From JBAXEO01 sp964541375 (lineage in GTDB: Bacteria > Actinomycetota > Coriobacteriia > Anaerosomatales > JAAXUF01): a stretch of DNA of 41,440 nt. The notes beneath the pieces were generated by a model, which ran no database searches, had not been told where the DNA came from, and worked only from the letters and a program-made list of their open reading frames with translations. The stretch is from assembly GCA_964541375.1 (NCBI GenBank), contig CAZIPT010000012.1, positions 1-41,440 of the forward strand. Reading direction: 5' to 3'. Made by a program: the position numbers and the translations under genes. Within the stretch, counting starts at the first letter, position 1; each line of letters begins with the position of its first letter. This document shows positions 24,276-31,871 of the stretch, one piece after another.

Positions 24276-26038
24276 GCGAGATCAGCCCCCTTGAAGTCGC
24301 ACGCGGGGCCTGTGTGGATGATCGCGTCGTACTTGCACACCTGCACGCACTGGCCGCAGCCGACACAGAGCGCCGTATCGATGACGGCCCTGGAGGTCCG
24401 CTCTTCCTTGGCGATCGCCGGACACCCGAGCTTGATGCAAGCGCCGCACTTGGTGCACAGCTCCTCGTCGACCGCGTAGGGGTCGCCTTTGTCCTTGACG
24501 AGCAGTGCGCATGGCGCCCGAAAGACGATGACCGAGAGTTCGCTCGAGGCCGTCTCTTCCGAGAGCGCCTTCTCAACCGCCGAAAGATCATGAGGATCCA
24601 CGACCTGCAGCCGGTTGACTCCCAGCGCCTTGACCAAGGCCACAAGATCGACCTCATGGGAGGTTCGCTCTTGCAGCGTGATTCCGTTGAGTGGGTTGCC
24701 CTGGTGCCCCGTCATGGCGGTGATCCGATTGTCCAAAATCGCTACGGTTCCGCCGCCTCCGTTGTAGACCGTGTTCATCAAAGAGCTGACCCCTGAATGC
24801 GCGAACGTCGAGTCGCCGATGACCGCGACTACGGGCCTCTCGGCCGTGCCTCCGGCGAGCTCGACACCGTGCGCCATCCCGATCGAAGCGCCCATGTCTA
24901 CGCAACTGTCCATGGCCGAAAGCGGTTTCAGGGCGCCCAGCGTGTAGCAGCCGATGTCACCCGTGACCACCGCCCGCATCTTGCGCAGGGCGTGAAAGAC
25001 CGGCCGATGAGGACATCCGGGGCACATCAGAGGTGGCCGAGGAGGCAACGATGGGTCTGCCTCACGCATCTCGGGCTCCGGGAGGCCGAAAGCCGTGCGT
25101 ATTGCGCCGGGTGTAAGCTCGCCGGCCTTCGGGAGGGCGAGCTCTTCGACGCGAACACCCGAGGCGCGCAACGAGCGAGCGAGAAAGCCGTCGGCCTCCT
25201 CTACCACGTACAGCTTCTCCACGCTCGCGGCGAACCGATCGACCACTTCTGAGGGCAGCGGGAAGCTCATACCGAGCTTCAAGGTGGAGGCGTCGGGAAT
25301 CGCCTCACGAACGTGGACGTAGCAGACGCCAGCGCACACCACGCCGATCGACGGGTCACGCATCTCCACTCGGTTGAGTGGACTTTCCTCGGCGAATCTC
25401 TCGAGCTCGGCGATTCGACGGTCGAGGTCTACTCGGCGGAGCTTCGCCATGGCCGGCATCATGACCCACTTGCCCGGCTCGGTCTTGTATGCCGGCACAG
25501 GGCCGTTGTCGGCCCGCGGACTCTCGCGCACGAGCGACTTGGCGTGACTGACCCGCACGGTCGAGCGCACCAGGACCGGGACGTCGAAACGCTCCGATAT
25601 CTCGAACGCTTCGCGCGTGAAGTCGAGCGCCTCCTGTGAGTCGCACGGATCCAGAATCGGTACGCGCGCAAAGGCCGCGTAGTTGTGGGAATCCTGCTCG
25701 TTTTGCGATGAGTGCATCCCGGGATCGTCGGCCACCAGGATCACCAGGCCGCCGCGAACCCCCGTGTACGCCAGCGTGAAGAGAGGGTCGGCTGCAACGT
25801 TGAGCCCCACGTGCTTCATCGCCACCAACGAGCGTGCGCCGGCGAGCGAGACACCGGCCGCAACCTCGAGCGCGACCTTCTCATTGGGCGCCCACTCGGC
25901 ATACACCCCGGATAGCCTCGCGAACTGCTGCAGGGTCTCGGTGGACGGGGTCCCCGGGTATCCCACCCCGACAACCGCACCGGCCTCCCAAGCTCCCCGC
26001 GCAACAGCCTCATTACCCGACAGCAGCGTACGGCTCAC
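24272..26038 (-). CDS. iorA: indolepyruvate ferredoxin oxidoreductase, alpha subunit
   Basis: Large subunit with the pyrimidine-binding and TPP domains and a ferredoxin-like tail, 588 residues. Visible are LLSGNEAVARGAWEAG and GYPGTPSTE at the N terminus, GDSTFAHSGV and the TPP/Mg block LDNRITAMTGHQ, and two [4Fe-4S] motifs at the C terminus, CTKCGACIKLGCP and CVGCGQCVQVCK. The start is GTG 26038 with GGAGAGGA upstream; the open frame extends 31 codons without family resemblance. It heads the ior-ACT-liv-paaK cluster. Substrate range (indole, phenyl or hydroxyphenyl) cannot be told from sequence. Confidence 0.95.
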   Translation of the reverse strand: MSRTLLSGNEAVARGAWEAGAVVGVGYPGTPSTETLQQFARLSGVYAEWAPNEKVALEVAAGVSLAGARSLVAMKHVGLNVAADPLFTLAYTGVRGGLVILVADDPGMHSSQNEQDSHNYAAFARVPILDPCDSQEALDFTREAFEISERFDVPVLVRSTVRVSHAKSLVRESPRADNGPVPAYKTEPGKWVMMPAMAKLRRVDLDRRIAELERFAEESPLNRVEMRDPSIGVVCAGVCYVHVREAIPDASTLKLGMSFPLPSEVVDRFAASVEKLYVVEEADGFLARSLRASGVRVEELALPKAGELTPGAIRTAFGLPEPEMREADPSLPPRPPLMCPGCPHRPVFHALRKMRAVVTGDIGCYTLGALKPLSAMDSCVDMGASIGMAHGVELAGGTAERPVVAVIGDSTFAHSGVSSLMNTVYNGGGGTVAILDNRITAMTGHQGNPLNGITLQERTSHEVDLVALVKALGVNRLQVVDPHDLSAVEKALSEETASSELSVIVFRAPCALLVKDKGDPYAVDEELCTKCGACIKLGCPAIAKEERTSRAVIDTALCVGCGQCVQVCKYDAIIHTGPACDFKGADLA

Positions 26039-26079
26039 GAGCGTCCTCTCCGTGGTCGCCGCCGAGCGGCGTAGGCCGC

Positions 26080-26088
26080 ATGATATCA
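26080..26088 (-). promoter_or_regulatory. possible extended -10 for the iorA operon
   Basis: TGA-TATCAT (minus strand) matches an extended -10 TGn-TAnnnT, about 42 bases upstream of the iorA start. No -35 box is recognisable, so this is tentative. Confidence 0.3.
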
Positions 26089-26152
26089 GAACGTGACCTG
26101 CGCCGATGAGCTCGGCCGAGGCAGACGGCACTGTTGAGCGGTGAGTGGCGAA

Positions 26153-27283
26153 TCAGGGACGGCAGGCGCCCACGTAATCACCGTTGGAGGCGATTCGCCC
26201 GGTCAGCGAAGTGATGCGTACAACATCGCCGGTCGAAGGTGCGTGGATGAAGTCTCCGCCGCCCACATACATGCCCACGTGGTGTATCTGGTCGGGGTCG
26301 CCACCCACCCCAAAGAAGACCATGTCCCCGGGTTCCAGAAGGTCAAGCCGGTTGGGCGGGATGTAGGCGCCCGCATGGAACTGGGTGCGACTCGTACGGG
26401 GAAGGCTGATGCCGATCTGGTTGTAGCTGTACTGCATCAAGCCGGAACAGTCGAAACCGGAGGGACTCGTACCGCCCCATACGTACGGCACCCGAAGGTA
26501 TCGCTTCGCGATCGCAACGACCTCAGGGTGCGGGGCACCGACCTTAGTGGGGTCGAAGGGCAACAGCCTGCCGTGATTGGCCCCGGCCGCCGCCTTCTGC
26601 GCCGCTGCCTGAGCCGCCGCACGGGCGGCAGCGAGCTTCTCCTGGCGGATTCTCTCGGCATCGATCAGCTTCTTGAGCTCGGACTCCAGCGACGAGAGGT
26701 ACTTCGTCTGGGACTCCCGCGCAGCCATCACCTGAGCCTGCTTGCTTCGCGCCTGCTCGCGTAGCGCGACCTGCTCGTCTTCGCGCGATTCAAGTGCGCG
26801 CTTGGCGGTGGCCACACGCACGCGAGCCTCTTTCACCGAGGCGACCAGAGAGGCGTCGTTTCTGCCCACCCGACGCATGAGGTCGATGCGCGCGACGAAG
26901 TCCTGGAAGTTGGTCGCCCCCACGAACACGGCAACCATGTCGACGGCACCGGTACGGTAGATGTTCATGGCTCGGCGGTTGAGTAGCGCCTCGGAGCGGT
27001 TGACGTCGTCGGTCGCGAGCTTCAGGTCGTTCTCGGCCGCCGAGATCTGCTGGCGGGTCTTCTCGACAGCTTCCTCGATCTGAGCGAGCTCCTCGTAGCG
27101 CAACTCGACCTCGGTGTTGAGCTGATCGAGCTTCTTCCCGGCCGCCTCGGCCTGGGCGCGCTTGGCTTCAATCGCGGCGTTGGTGGGGACGGCATAGGCC
27201 GTAACAGCCCCGCAGAGGCTGGACACAGCGAGAAGCGTCGCAACGAGAAAACGCGCGACCGTGGTGTGAGGCGATGTCCGCAC
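26153..27283 (-). CDS. secreted NlpC/P60 peptidoglycan endopeptidase with coiled coil
   Basis: A 376-residue exported cell-wall hydrolase. A signal peptide (residues 1-31, cut near AYA) is followed by a long coiled coil (about 36-215, rich in Glu, Lys, Ala), an Ala-rich linker, and an NlpC/P60 domain from about residue 253. Catalytic residues are Cys279 (FDCSG), His335 (HHVGMY) and a third residue that may be His347. The coiled-coil plus endopeptidase layout is that of RipA/CwlO/PcsB-type enzymes that are controlled by FtsEX at division, an inference from the family. The GTG start has AGGAGG upstream, and a plausible promoter lies at 27350-27378. Confidence 0.9.
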   Translation of the reverse strand: MRTSPHTTVARFLVATLLAVSSLCGAVTAYAVPTNAAIEAKRAQAEAAGKKLDQLNTEVELRYEELAQIEEAVEKTRQQISAAENDLKLATDDVNRSEALLNRRAMNIYRTGAVDMVAVFVGATNFQDFVARIDLMRRVGRNDASLVASVKEARVRVATAKRALESREDEQVALREQARSKQAQVMAARESQTKYLSSLESELKKLIDAERIRQEKLAAARAAAQAAAQKAAAGANHGRLLPFDPTKVGAPHPEVVAIAKRYLRVPYVWGGTSPSGFDCSGLMQYSYNQIGISLPRTSRTQFHAGAYIPPNRLDLLEPGDMVFFGVGGDPDQIHHVGMYVGGGDFIHAPSTGDVVRITSLTGRIASNGDYVGACRP

Positions 27284-27349
27284 TCAGACCTCCTGCTGCG
27301 ATTCGGCTACGACTGAAGGTGTGACTCGCCGACGTTTACGAACGGGTCA

Positions 27350-27378
27350 AGTGTAGCATCGGCACGGCGCCCGCCCAA
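27350..27378 (-). promoter_or_regulatory. promoter of the NlpC/P60 gene
   Basis: Minus strand TTGGGC (27373-27378), 17 bp spacer, and an extended -10 TGC-TACACT (27350-27355 for TACACT). About 65 bases upstream of the GTG start and downstream of the apt stop. Confidence 0.5.
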
Positions 27379-27388
27379 CCTGAGGCGA

Positions 27389-27907
27389 TCAGTCGACGTG
27401 GATGAGGGAGACGATCCCAACGCCCTCCGGCAGCTTGGCACGACCACTCAGGAAGTCGAGCTCGATGAGAAACGCGAACCCCGCCACGCGGGCCCCCGTT
27501 GCCGTGACCAGTTCGGCCTTCGCCGCAGCGGTTCCGCCTGTCGCCAACACGTCGTCAACGATGAGAACCACGTCGTCGGCGCCGATGGCATCGGCGTGCA
27601 CCTCGAGCGAATCGGTGCCGTACTCCAGATCGTAGGTCACCGAGGTGGACCGCCAAGGAAGCTTCCCTGGCTTGCGCGCGGGAACGAAGCCGGCGCCGAG
27701 CCTGTAGGCCAGCGCCCCGCCGAAGATGAACCCGCGGGCCTCGGCGCCCATGACCTTGGTCACACCGGCGCTGGCGTATGCGTCCGCCAGCGTGTCGATG
27801 CTGTCGCGGAAGCCCTCGGGGCTCGCGAGCAGCGGGGTGATGTCCTTGAAGACGACGCCCTCTTTGGGCCAGTCGGGAATGTCACGAATGTATGCCGAGA
27901 GATCCAC
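27389..27907 (-). CDS. apt: adenine phosphoribosyltransferase
   Basis: Salvages adenine to AMP with PRPP. The 172-residue protein starts with the typical MDLSAYIRDIPDWPKEGVVFKDITPLL (first residues read from a GTG) and carries MGAEARGF and the PRPP loop VVLIVDDVLATGGT. GTG 27907 has AAGGAGG upstream. A hairpin at 27954-27986 separates it from the upstream potassium-channel gene, so it probably has its own promoter. It works with hpt (28990-29538) and the purine permease at 10543-11979. Confidence 0.96.
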   Translation of the reverse strand: MDLSAYIRDIPDWPKEGVVFKDITPLLASPEGFRDSIDTLADAYASAGVTKVMGAEARGFIFGGALAYRLGAGFVPARKPGKLPWRSTSVTYDLEYGTDSLEVHADAIGADDVVLIVDDVLATGGTAAAKAELVTATGARVAGFAFLIELDFLSGRAKLPEGVGIVSLIHVD

Positions 27908-27953
27908 GGTGCCTCCTTGTATGCGTTCACGGACGTCGGACAGCGTACCCCAA

Positions 27954-27986
27954 ACTAGGCCTCAAAGGTTATCCAAACCGCCTAGT
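27954..27986 (-). terminator. hairpin between the channel gene and apt
   Basis: ACTAGGC (27954-27960) pairs with GCCTAGT (27980-27986), with an inner GGTT/AACC stem and an asymmetric 6-base bulge. On the minus strand it lies 12 bp after the channel stop. It is followed by TTGGGG, so the U-run is poor. A regulatory leader for apt is the alternative. Confidence 0.4.
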
Positions 27987-27997
27987 GAAGCGCGACT

Positions 27998-28993
27998 CTA
28001 GACGGCACACGCCCTCTCGGCGAGTACCGCGACTTGGTCAGCGGTGCCCAGGACGACCAGGCGTTCGCCGCCCGACAGCATCGAGGACGCCGAGGGATTA
28101 GCGTTCACCGTGCCGTCCGCTTTCACGATCGCGACCACTTGGGCGCCCGTCAGCTCACGGATGCGCGCCTCGGCTATCGTACTCCCGACGAAGCAGGAGT
28201 CGGGCTCCAGCTGGATCTCCTGAAGCCGGAACTCCACGCCCTCACCGCTGGAGACGATGTCGAGGTAGTCCGAGACGGTCGGGTGCAACACCATCGAGGC
28301 CATGCGTCGCCCGCCGATGACGTTGGGGGTGATGGTGCGGTTGGCTCCCGCCTTCAAGAGTTTGGCCTCGGTGGACTCGTGAGACGATCGCGCGACGATG
28401 AACAGATCGGGATTCAGCGCTCGGGCCGTGACGGTCACGAACAGGTTCTCGGCATCTGCCGAGAGGCACGTCACGATGCTTCCCGCCCTGCGGATGCCCG
28501 CGATCTCGAGAATCTCCTCCTCAGTGGCGTCACCCCGGACGAACGGCCAGTCCAACTCGCGCGCAGCAACCTCGGACTCCTCGGCGAGATCGACGACGAC
28601 GAACTTCGCTCCCTCGTCCGCGAGCGAGCGCGCAACGACGGACCCCACTCGTCCGAAACCAGCGACCACCGTGTGGCCTTCGAGGCTCGAAAGTAGCCTT
28701 CCCATACGCCGTCCCTCCAAGATCTCCTGAATCCGTCCCTCAAGGAAGAACTCCACCAGTTGTCCGAAGGCAAAACCCAACGCGCCCACACCCGCGATGA
28801 TGAGAAAGATCGTGAAGAGTCGCCCGTTCGCCGAGAGCGGATGAACCTCGCCAAAGCCCACGGTGCCCACCGTGATCGTGGTCATATAGAGCGAGTCGAA
28901 CAGGTTCCACCCCTCGATGAGCATGTAGCCCAGAGTCCCGGCCACGAACACGCCGACCAGGATTCCGACGGCCCAATAGATGCGTCGGATCAC
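27998..28993 (-). CDS. two-TM potassium channel with RCK (TrkA-N/TrkA-C) domains
   Basis: A 331-residue ion channel. Two membrane segments (about residues 5-25 and 55-85) flank a pore loop with the selectivity filter TVGTVGFGE. A RCK/TrkA-N nucleotide-binding domain follows from about residue 105 (VVAGFGRVGSVVARSL, then VVVDL), then a TrkA-C domain from about 245 (LEPDSCFVGSTIAEARIREL). It is built like MthK/GsuK-type channels gated by ligands on the RCK ring; TrkA-C domains of some relatives bind c-di-AMP. GTG 28993 overlaps the hpt stop by 4 bp, which couples it to purine salvage in expression. Confidence 0.88.
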   Translation of the reverse strand: MIRRIYWAVGILVGVFVAGTLGYMLIEGWNLFDSLYMTTITVGTVGFGEVHPLSANGRLFTIFLIIAGVGALGFAFGQLVEFFLEGRIQEILEGRRMGRLLSSLEGHTVVAGFGRVGSVVARSLADEGAKFVVVDLAEESEVAARELDWPFVRGDATEEEILEIAGIRRAGSIVTCLSADAENLFVTVTARALNPDLFIVARSSHESTEAKLLKAGANRTITPNVIGGRRMASMVLHPTVSDYLDIVSSGEGVEFRLQEIQLEPDSCFVGSTIAEARIRELTGAQVVAIVKADGTVNANPSASSMLSGGERLVVLGTADQVAVLAERACAV

Positions 28994-29538
28994 GCGAGCA
29001 CCGCCTCGTCGCGCAAGGTCGCGATACAGGGTAGGTTCCGGTAGCGGGCGCCAAGATCCAGCCCGTAGCCGACAAGAAAGCGATCGGGCATGATGAACCC
29101 GCGGTATGTGATCGGGACCTCGGCTATCCGACGCGCGGGCTTATCGAGCAACGTGCACACGTCAAGGCTCGCCGGACTGTGGGCACGCAGAAGCGACAGC
29201 ACGTAGTTCACGGTCAGACCGGTGTCAACGACGTCCTCGACGAGCAGGACACTGGCACCGTCGATATCGTCGCTCAGGTCCTTCGTGACCCGGACGACAC
29301 CACCCACGCCCGCCGAGTACGGCGACACCGCCATGAAGTCCATCGTCAGCGGCAGGTCGATGCATCGTGCAAGATCACACAGGAAGAACAGCCCTCCCTT
29401 GAGCACCGTGACCAGACGCAGGTCCCGCCCCTGATAGTCGTGCGTGATCTGAGCACCCAGCTCCGCGACCCTGGCCTGGATGGCCGCGGCGTCGAGTACA
29501 ACCCGATCGGCTGATGCCGGCAGTCTGCAGTCCATCAT
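28990..29538 (-). CDS. hpt: hypoxanthine(-guanine) phosphoribosyltransferase
   Basis: Converts hypoxanthine or guanine with PRPP to IMP or GMP. The 182-residue protein has VTVLKGGLFFLCDL and the PRPP loop VLLVEDVVDTGLT, then FLVGYGLD near the C terminus, all typical. ATG 29538 overlaps the previous stop (ATGA), and an in-frame ATG follows at once. In actinobacteria hpt is usually next to tilS and ftsH; here it lies instead between a potassium channel and an unknown nuclease-like gene. Confidence 0.95.
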   Translation of the reverse strand: MMDCRLPASADRVVLDAAAIQARVAELGAQITHDYQGRDLRLVTVLKGGLFFLCDLARCIDLPLTMDFMAVSPYSAGVGGVVRVTKDLSDDIDGASVLLVEDVVDTGLTVNYVLSLLRAHSPASLDVCTLLDKPARRIAEVPITYRGFIMPDRFLVGYGLDLGARYRNLPCIATLRDEAVLA

Positions 29539-29978
29539 CCGGAACCCTCGTCCGAAGCCACGATTCCGCCACCTTTAGCGTGTTCCACCGCCACCGAACC
29601 GACCCCGAAGCGCGCGAGCAGCCTGCGGAAGTCCTTCTGGTAGAAGATCTTCACATTGACCTCGGGATAGAGTTCCTTGAGCCGACGCAACTTGCGGTTC
29701 TTCTTGGTCACGAGTTTCTGGCTCATCGTGGTCAGTTCGATGTAGACGTCGAAATCGACTAGATAGAAGTCCGGCGAGAACGACGAGATCACGTTCCCCT
29801 TGCCGTCCCACTCGATGGGAAACGTGGTGGGTTCGTACTGCCAGCGGATTCGATAGAAGTCCAGTATCTCGGCGGCAACGCGCTCGCTCGCATGCGCAAA
29901 TGGGATCTCGTCGAGCGGCGGGTGGCCGAGCGGTTCGTCGACAGGCACCGAGTGCGTGGTGTCGTCGCCAGCTGCCAT
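29535..29978 (-). CDS. unknown protein with PD-(D/E)XK-like features
   Basis: 147 residues, no family that I can name with confidence. Between about residues 29 and 125 it has a pattern reminiscent of a restriction-endonuclease-like fold: an early Glu (in ASERVAAEIL), then SPDFYLVDFDVYIELTT, then a helix KNRKLRRLKELYPEVNVKIF and a YQKDFRRLL end. The Asp and the E-x-T in place of E-x-K would be the metal site, so it may be inactive or diverged. It overlaps hpt by 4 bp and starts 1 bp after the MerR gene. An RNA or DNA binding function is equally possible. Confidence 0.6.
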   Translation of the reverse strand: MAAGDDTTHSVPVDEPLGHPPLDEIPFAHASERVAAEILDFYRIRWQYEPTTFPIEWDGKGNVISSFSPDFYLVDFDVYIELTTMSQKLVTKKNRKLRRLKELYPEVNVKIFYQKDFRRLLARFGVGSVAVEHAKGGGIVASDEGSG

Positions 29979-29979
29979 G

Positions 29980-30687
29980 CTAGCTGAGGTCCTCGAACGC
30001 GCGCTTGAGCGATCGGCGCAGGAGCCGACTCTTCAGCTCGTCGGTCAGCGTGCCCAGCTCGGTGAGGGTCTCGGCCAGCTTCTGCTTGGTCTCGGCGGTC
30101 CGGTGGCGGAAGGCCGGCATCAGGATCTGTGAGAAGAGCGCGGCTTCACGTTCCGAGAAGGTCTCGTACATGCGCAGATGCCGCGGTTCCACTCCGAATC
30201 GCCGAAGCTCCCACGCCGCATGAGCTATCTGGACGTCACCCGGGTCAAGCGCCTCCCCTTCGTCGGTCTGGATCGTCACGACCAGCCCGAACTCGGCGAG
30301 CTCGCGGAGGAAGGAGATCGGGATCCCCAGGGCCGCAGGAGCCTCCTCCAACGTGAGTGGTGCGTCGTCCTTGGTCATCAATGGCAGCGGATCCGTCATG
30401 CCGACCGGACTGTGCTGAAGCTCCGGGGGAATGCGGCCGCGGTCGAAGTCGGCGAGTTTCTCACGAATCACCGCGAGCGGAAGGAAGTGCTCGCGCTGGA
30501 GACGGAGAATCATCTCGACGCGAGCGACGTCAGCCTGTGAGAACTTGCGGTAACCGCCGGCGGTTCGCTCGGGTGCGACCAGTCCCTCCTCCTCGAGGAA
30601 CCTGACCTTGGATATCGATAGATCGGGATGTGCGCCCTGAAGGCGCTGCACAACCTCGCCGATCGTAAGGTAGTCCCGTCCCGTCAT
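29980..30687 (-). CDS. ftsR: MerR-family regulator, FtsR-like
   Basis: A 235-residue regulator with a MerR-type winged HTH at the N terminus (LTIGEVVQRL ... ISKVRFLEEEGLVAPERTAGGYRKFS) and a long helical effector/dimer region. The HPDLSISKVRFLEEEGL style (shortened here) is that of the actinobacterial regulator next to the FHA protein GarA (Rv1828 in M. tuberculosis), whose Corynebacterium orthologue FtsR activates ftsZ. Thirteen bp separate it from the FHA gene here, the same arrangement as Rv1827-Rv1828. No operator can be proposed. Confidence 0.82.
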   Translation of the reverse strand: MTGRDYLTIGEVVQRLQGAHPDLSISKVRFLEEEGLVAPERTAGGYRKFSQADVARVEMILRLQREHFLPLAVIREKLADFDRGRIPPELQHSPVGMTDPLPLMTKDDAPLTLEEAPAALGIPISFLRELAEFGLVVTIQTDEGEALDPGDVQIAHAAWELRRFGVEPRHLRMYETFSEREAALFSQILMPAFRHRTAETKQKLAETLTELGTLTDELKSRLLRRSLKRAFEDLS

Positions 30688-30700
30688 CCGAACACCATCC

Positions 30701-31141
30701 CTAAACGCCGCTCAGGAAGAGCATCTGAAACGTGCCGATCTGCAGGACGTCACCGTCGGCGAGCGCGGCCTCCTCGGCCACAACACCGTTCACGTACGTG
30801 CCGTTCAATGAGCCGGCATCAAGCACCCTGACTCCGTGCTCATCGGACAGAACCATCGCGTGAGCCCGAGAAACAGTCATGTCGTTGAGGAAGATGTCGC
30901 TCTTGGGGTCCCGCCCGATGACCAGCCGCGGCCGGTCCAGGAAGAAACGCTCCCCGGGCTGCGGGCCCTTTCTGACGACGAGCAGAGGGCCTTCGTCGCT
31001 GGCGGTCACCTTGGGAGTGGTCGGGCCCTCGATGGGGACGGGCTCGAACGACGTGGTGGTGCCTTCGACCTTCTGGCCGCAGTTTGGGCACTCCCGGTCG
31101 TCGGGACCCAGAACGCTGGAGCATCCCGAGCAATCGGCCAT
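30701..31141 (-). CDS. FHA-domain protein with N-terminal zinc ribbon (GarA-like context)
   Basis: A 146-residue phosphothreonine-binding protein. Two CxxC pairs at the N terminus (CSGC and CPNC) form a zinc ribbon, a TTTSFEP stretch follows at about residue 28, and the FHA domain occupies roughly 55-140 (RLVIGRDPKSD, TVSRAH, SLNGTYVNG). In mycobacterial GarA a TT pair in ETTSVF is phosphorylated by PknB/PknG and then bound by its own FHA domain; the TTTSF here is in the matching place and is a candidate phosphosite, by analogy only. GarA itself lacks a zinc ribbon. The ATG at 31141 (MADCSGC) is preferred to GTG 31153. Confidence 0.83.
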   Translation of the reverse strand: MADCSGCSSVLGPDDRECPNCGQKVEGTTTSFEPVPIEGPTTPKVTASDEGPLLVVRKGPQPGERFFLDRPRLVIGRDPKSDIFLNDMTVSRAHAMVLSDEHGVRVLDAGSLNGTYVNGVVAEEAALADGDVLQIGTFQMLFLSGV

Positions 31142-31167
31142 CGTCGTGCTCACCCTCTTCCGGTGTT

Positions 31168-31431
31168 TTAGCTGGAGTAGCCGATATCCGGCGCCTGAAA
31201 CGCCGACTGGATCTCTTGCTCGAGCGCATCAATGACCTCGGAGTTCTGCAAGAGCTCTTCGCGCTTCTCTTCGCTGAGCCGGTTGCGAACGTAGGGGTCG
31301 TTGATGACATCCATCAGCTTGCGGCCGTTGTGCACTTCGCGAATGACGTACTCCACGACCCGCTCTTCGACCGGGTCGGTGGTCAGATCCTCAAGAAACT
31401 GCTTCAGCCGTTCGTTGATGCTGCTGGCCAC
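31168..31431 (-). CDS. small unknown helical protein, 87 residues
   Basis: Not recognised. A charged, helix-rich soluble protein (RLKQFLEDLTTDPVEERVVEY, then EKREELLQNSEVIDALEQEI) with no cysteines, membrane segment or signal. GTG 31431 has a strong AGGAGGAAGT immediately upstream, so it is a real gene. It stands between the RsiG-like gene and the FHA/MerR pair, 26 bp before the FHA gene, and may be an adaptor or regulator in that operon. Confidence 0.75.
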   Translation of the reverse strand: MASSINERLKQFLEDLTTDPVEERVVEYVIREVHNGRKLMDVINDPYVRNRLSEEKREELLQNSEVIDALEQEIQSAFQAPDIGYSS

Positions 31432-31478
31432 ACTTCCTCCTCATATTTGCGTCAAGGGCACCCGCGTTGGTCGGTGGG

Positions 31479-31790
31479 TTAGAGTTCGGCGTCTTCCTCG
31501 TCAGGCATGGACACGTCGAACCGGGACACCCCACGCAGATCGTTCGCCAGAATGTCGATGAGGCGGTCCACGTCGCGCCCACTGATGACGTCGTCACCCG
31601 CTTCGCGACCGGCCTTCAGCCGTCTGACGAGCTCCGCACGCAGAATGTCGATCTTGCCGTGCAGGACGCGGCGCCGATAAGAAACACGCTGCTCCTCGGC
31701 GTAGAGCTCGTCCAACAGCCCTCGCAGGGTGTCGTTGGACTTGTGCTCCAGATCGAGCAGAGCATCGTCGCGAGTCTCGTTCTCGTCCAT
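31479..31790 (-). CDS. rsiG: RsiG-type anti-sigma factor with a single c-di-GMP signature
   Basis: A 103-residue helical protein. It carries the motif E-x3-S-x2-R-x3-Q-x3-D that in RsiG contacts cyclic di-GMP, here E33, S37, R40, H44 and D48 (EQRVSYRRRVLHGKID), with His in place of Gln. Streptomyces RsiG has two such motifs in one chain and holds the sigma factor WhiG; homologues from Rubrobacter and other early branches have one motif and work as a homodimer. At 103 residues with one motif this fits the latter, ancestral form. No sigma factor gene is in the window. A TACAAT lies upstream at 31829-31834. The family call is good, the sigma partner unknown. Confidence 0.78.
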   Translation of the reverse strand: MDENETRDDALLDLEHKSNDTLRGLLDELYAEEQRVSYRRRVLHGKIDILRAELVRRLKAGREAGDDVISGRDVDRLIDILANDLRGVSRFDVSMPDEEDAEL

Positions 31791-31828
31791 TTCCTCAGCC
31801 CACTCTCCTTAGCGGTCTATCTCCTGTG

Positions 31829-31834
31829 ATTGTA
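31829..31834 (-). promoter_or_regulatory. possible -10 element upstream of the RsiG-like gene
   Basis: TACAAT on the minus strand, about 40 bases upstream of the rsiG start in an 81 bp gap, preceded by TTGCGC. No convincing -35 at 17 bp, so the promoter is tentative; the genes could also be read through from the gcv run. Confidence 0.25.
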
Positions 31835-31871
31835 GCGCAAGCCGGTTACCGCGTGTGCCTGAACCTGAACC

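Noticed and set aside
20740..25252. Long plus-strand open frames across the liv and ior genes
   Set aside because: They are antisense shadows of strongly supported minus-strand genes, caused by high GC at third positions.
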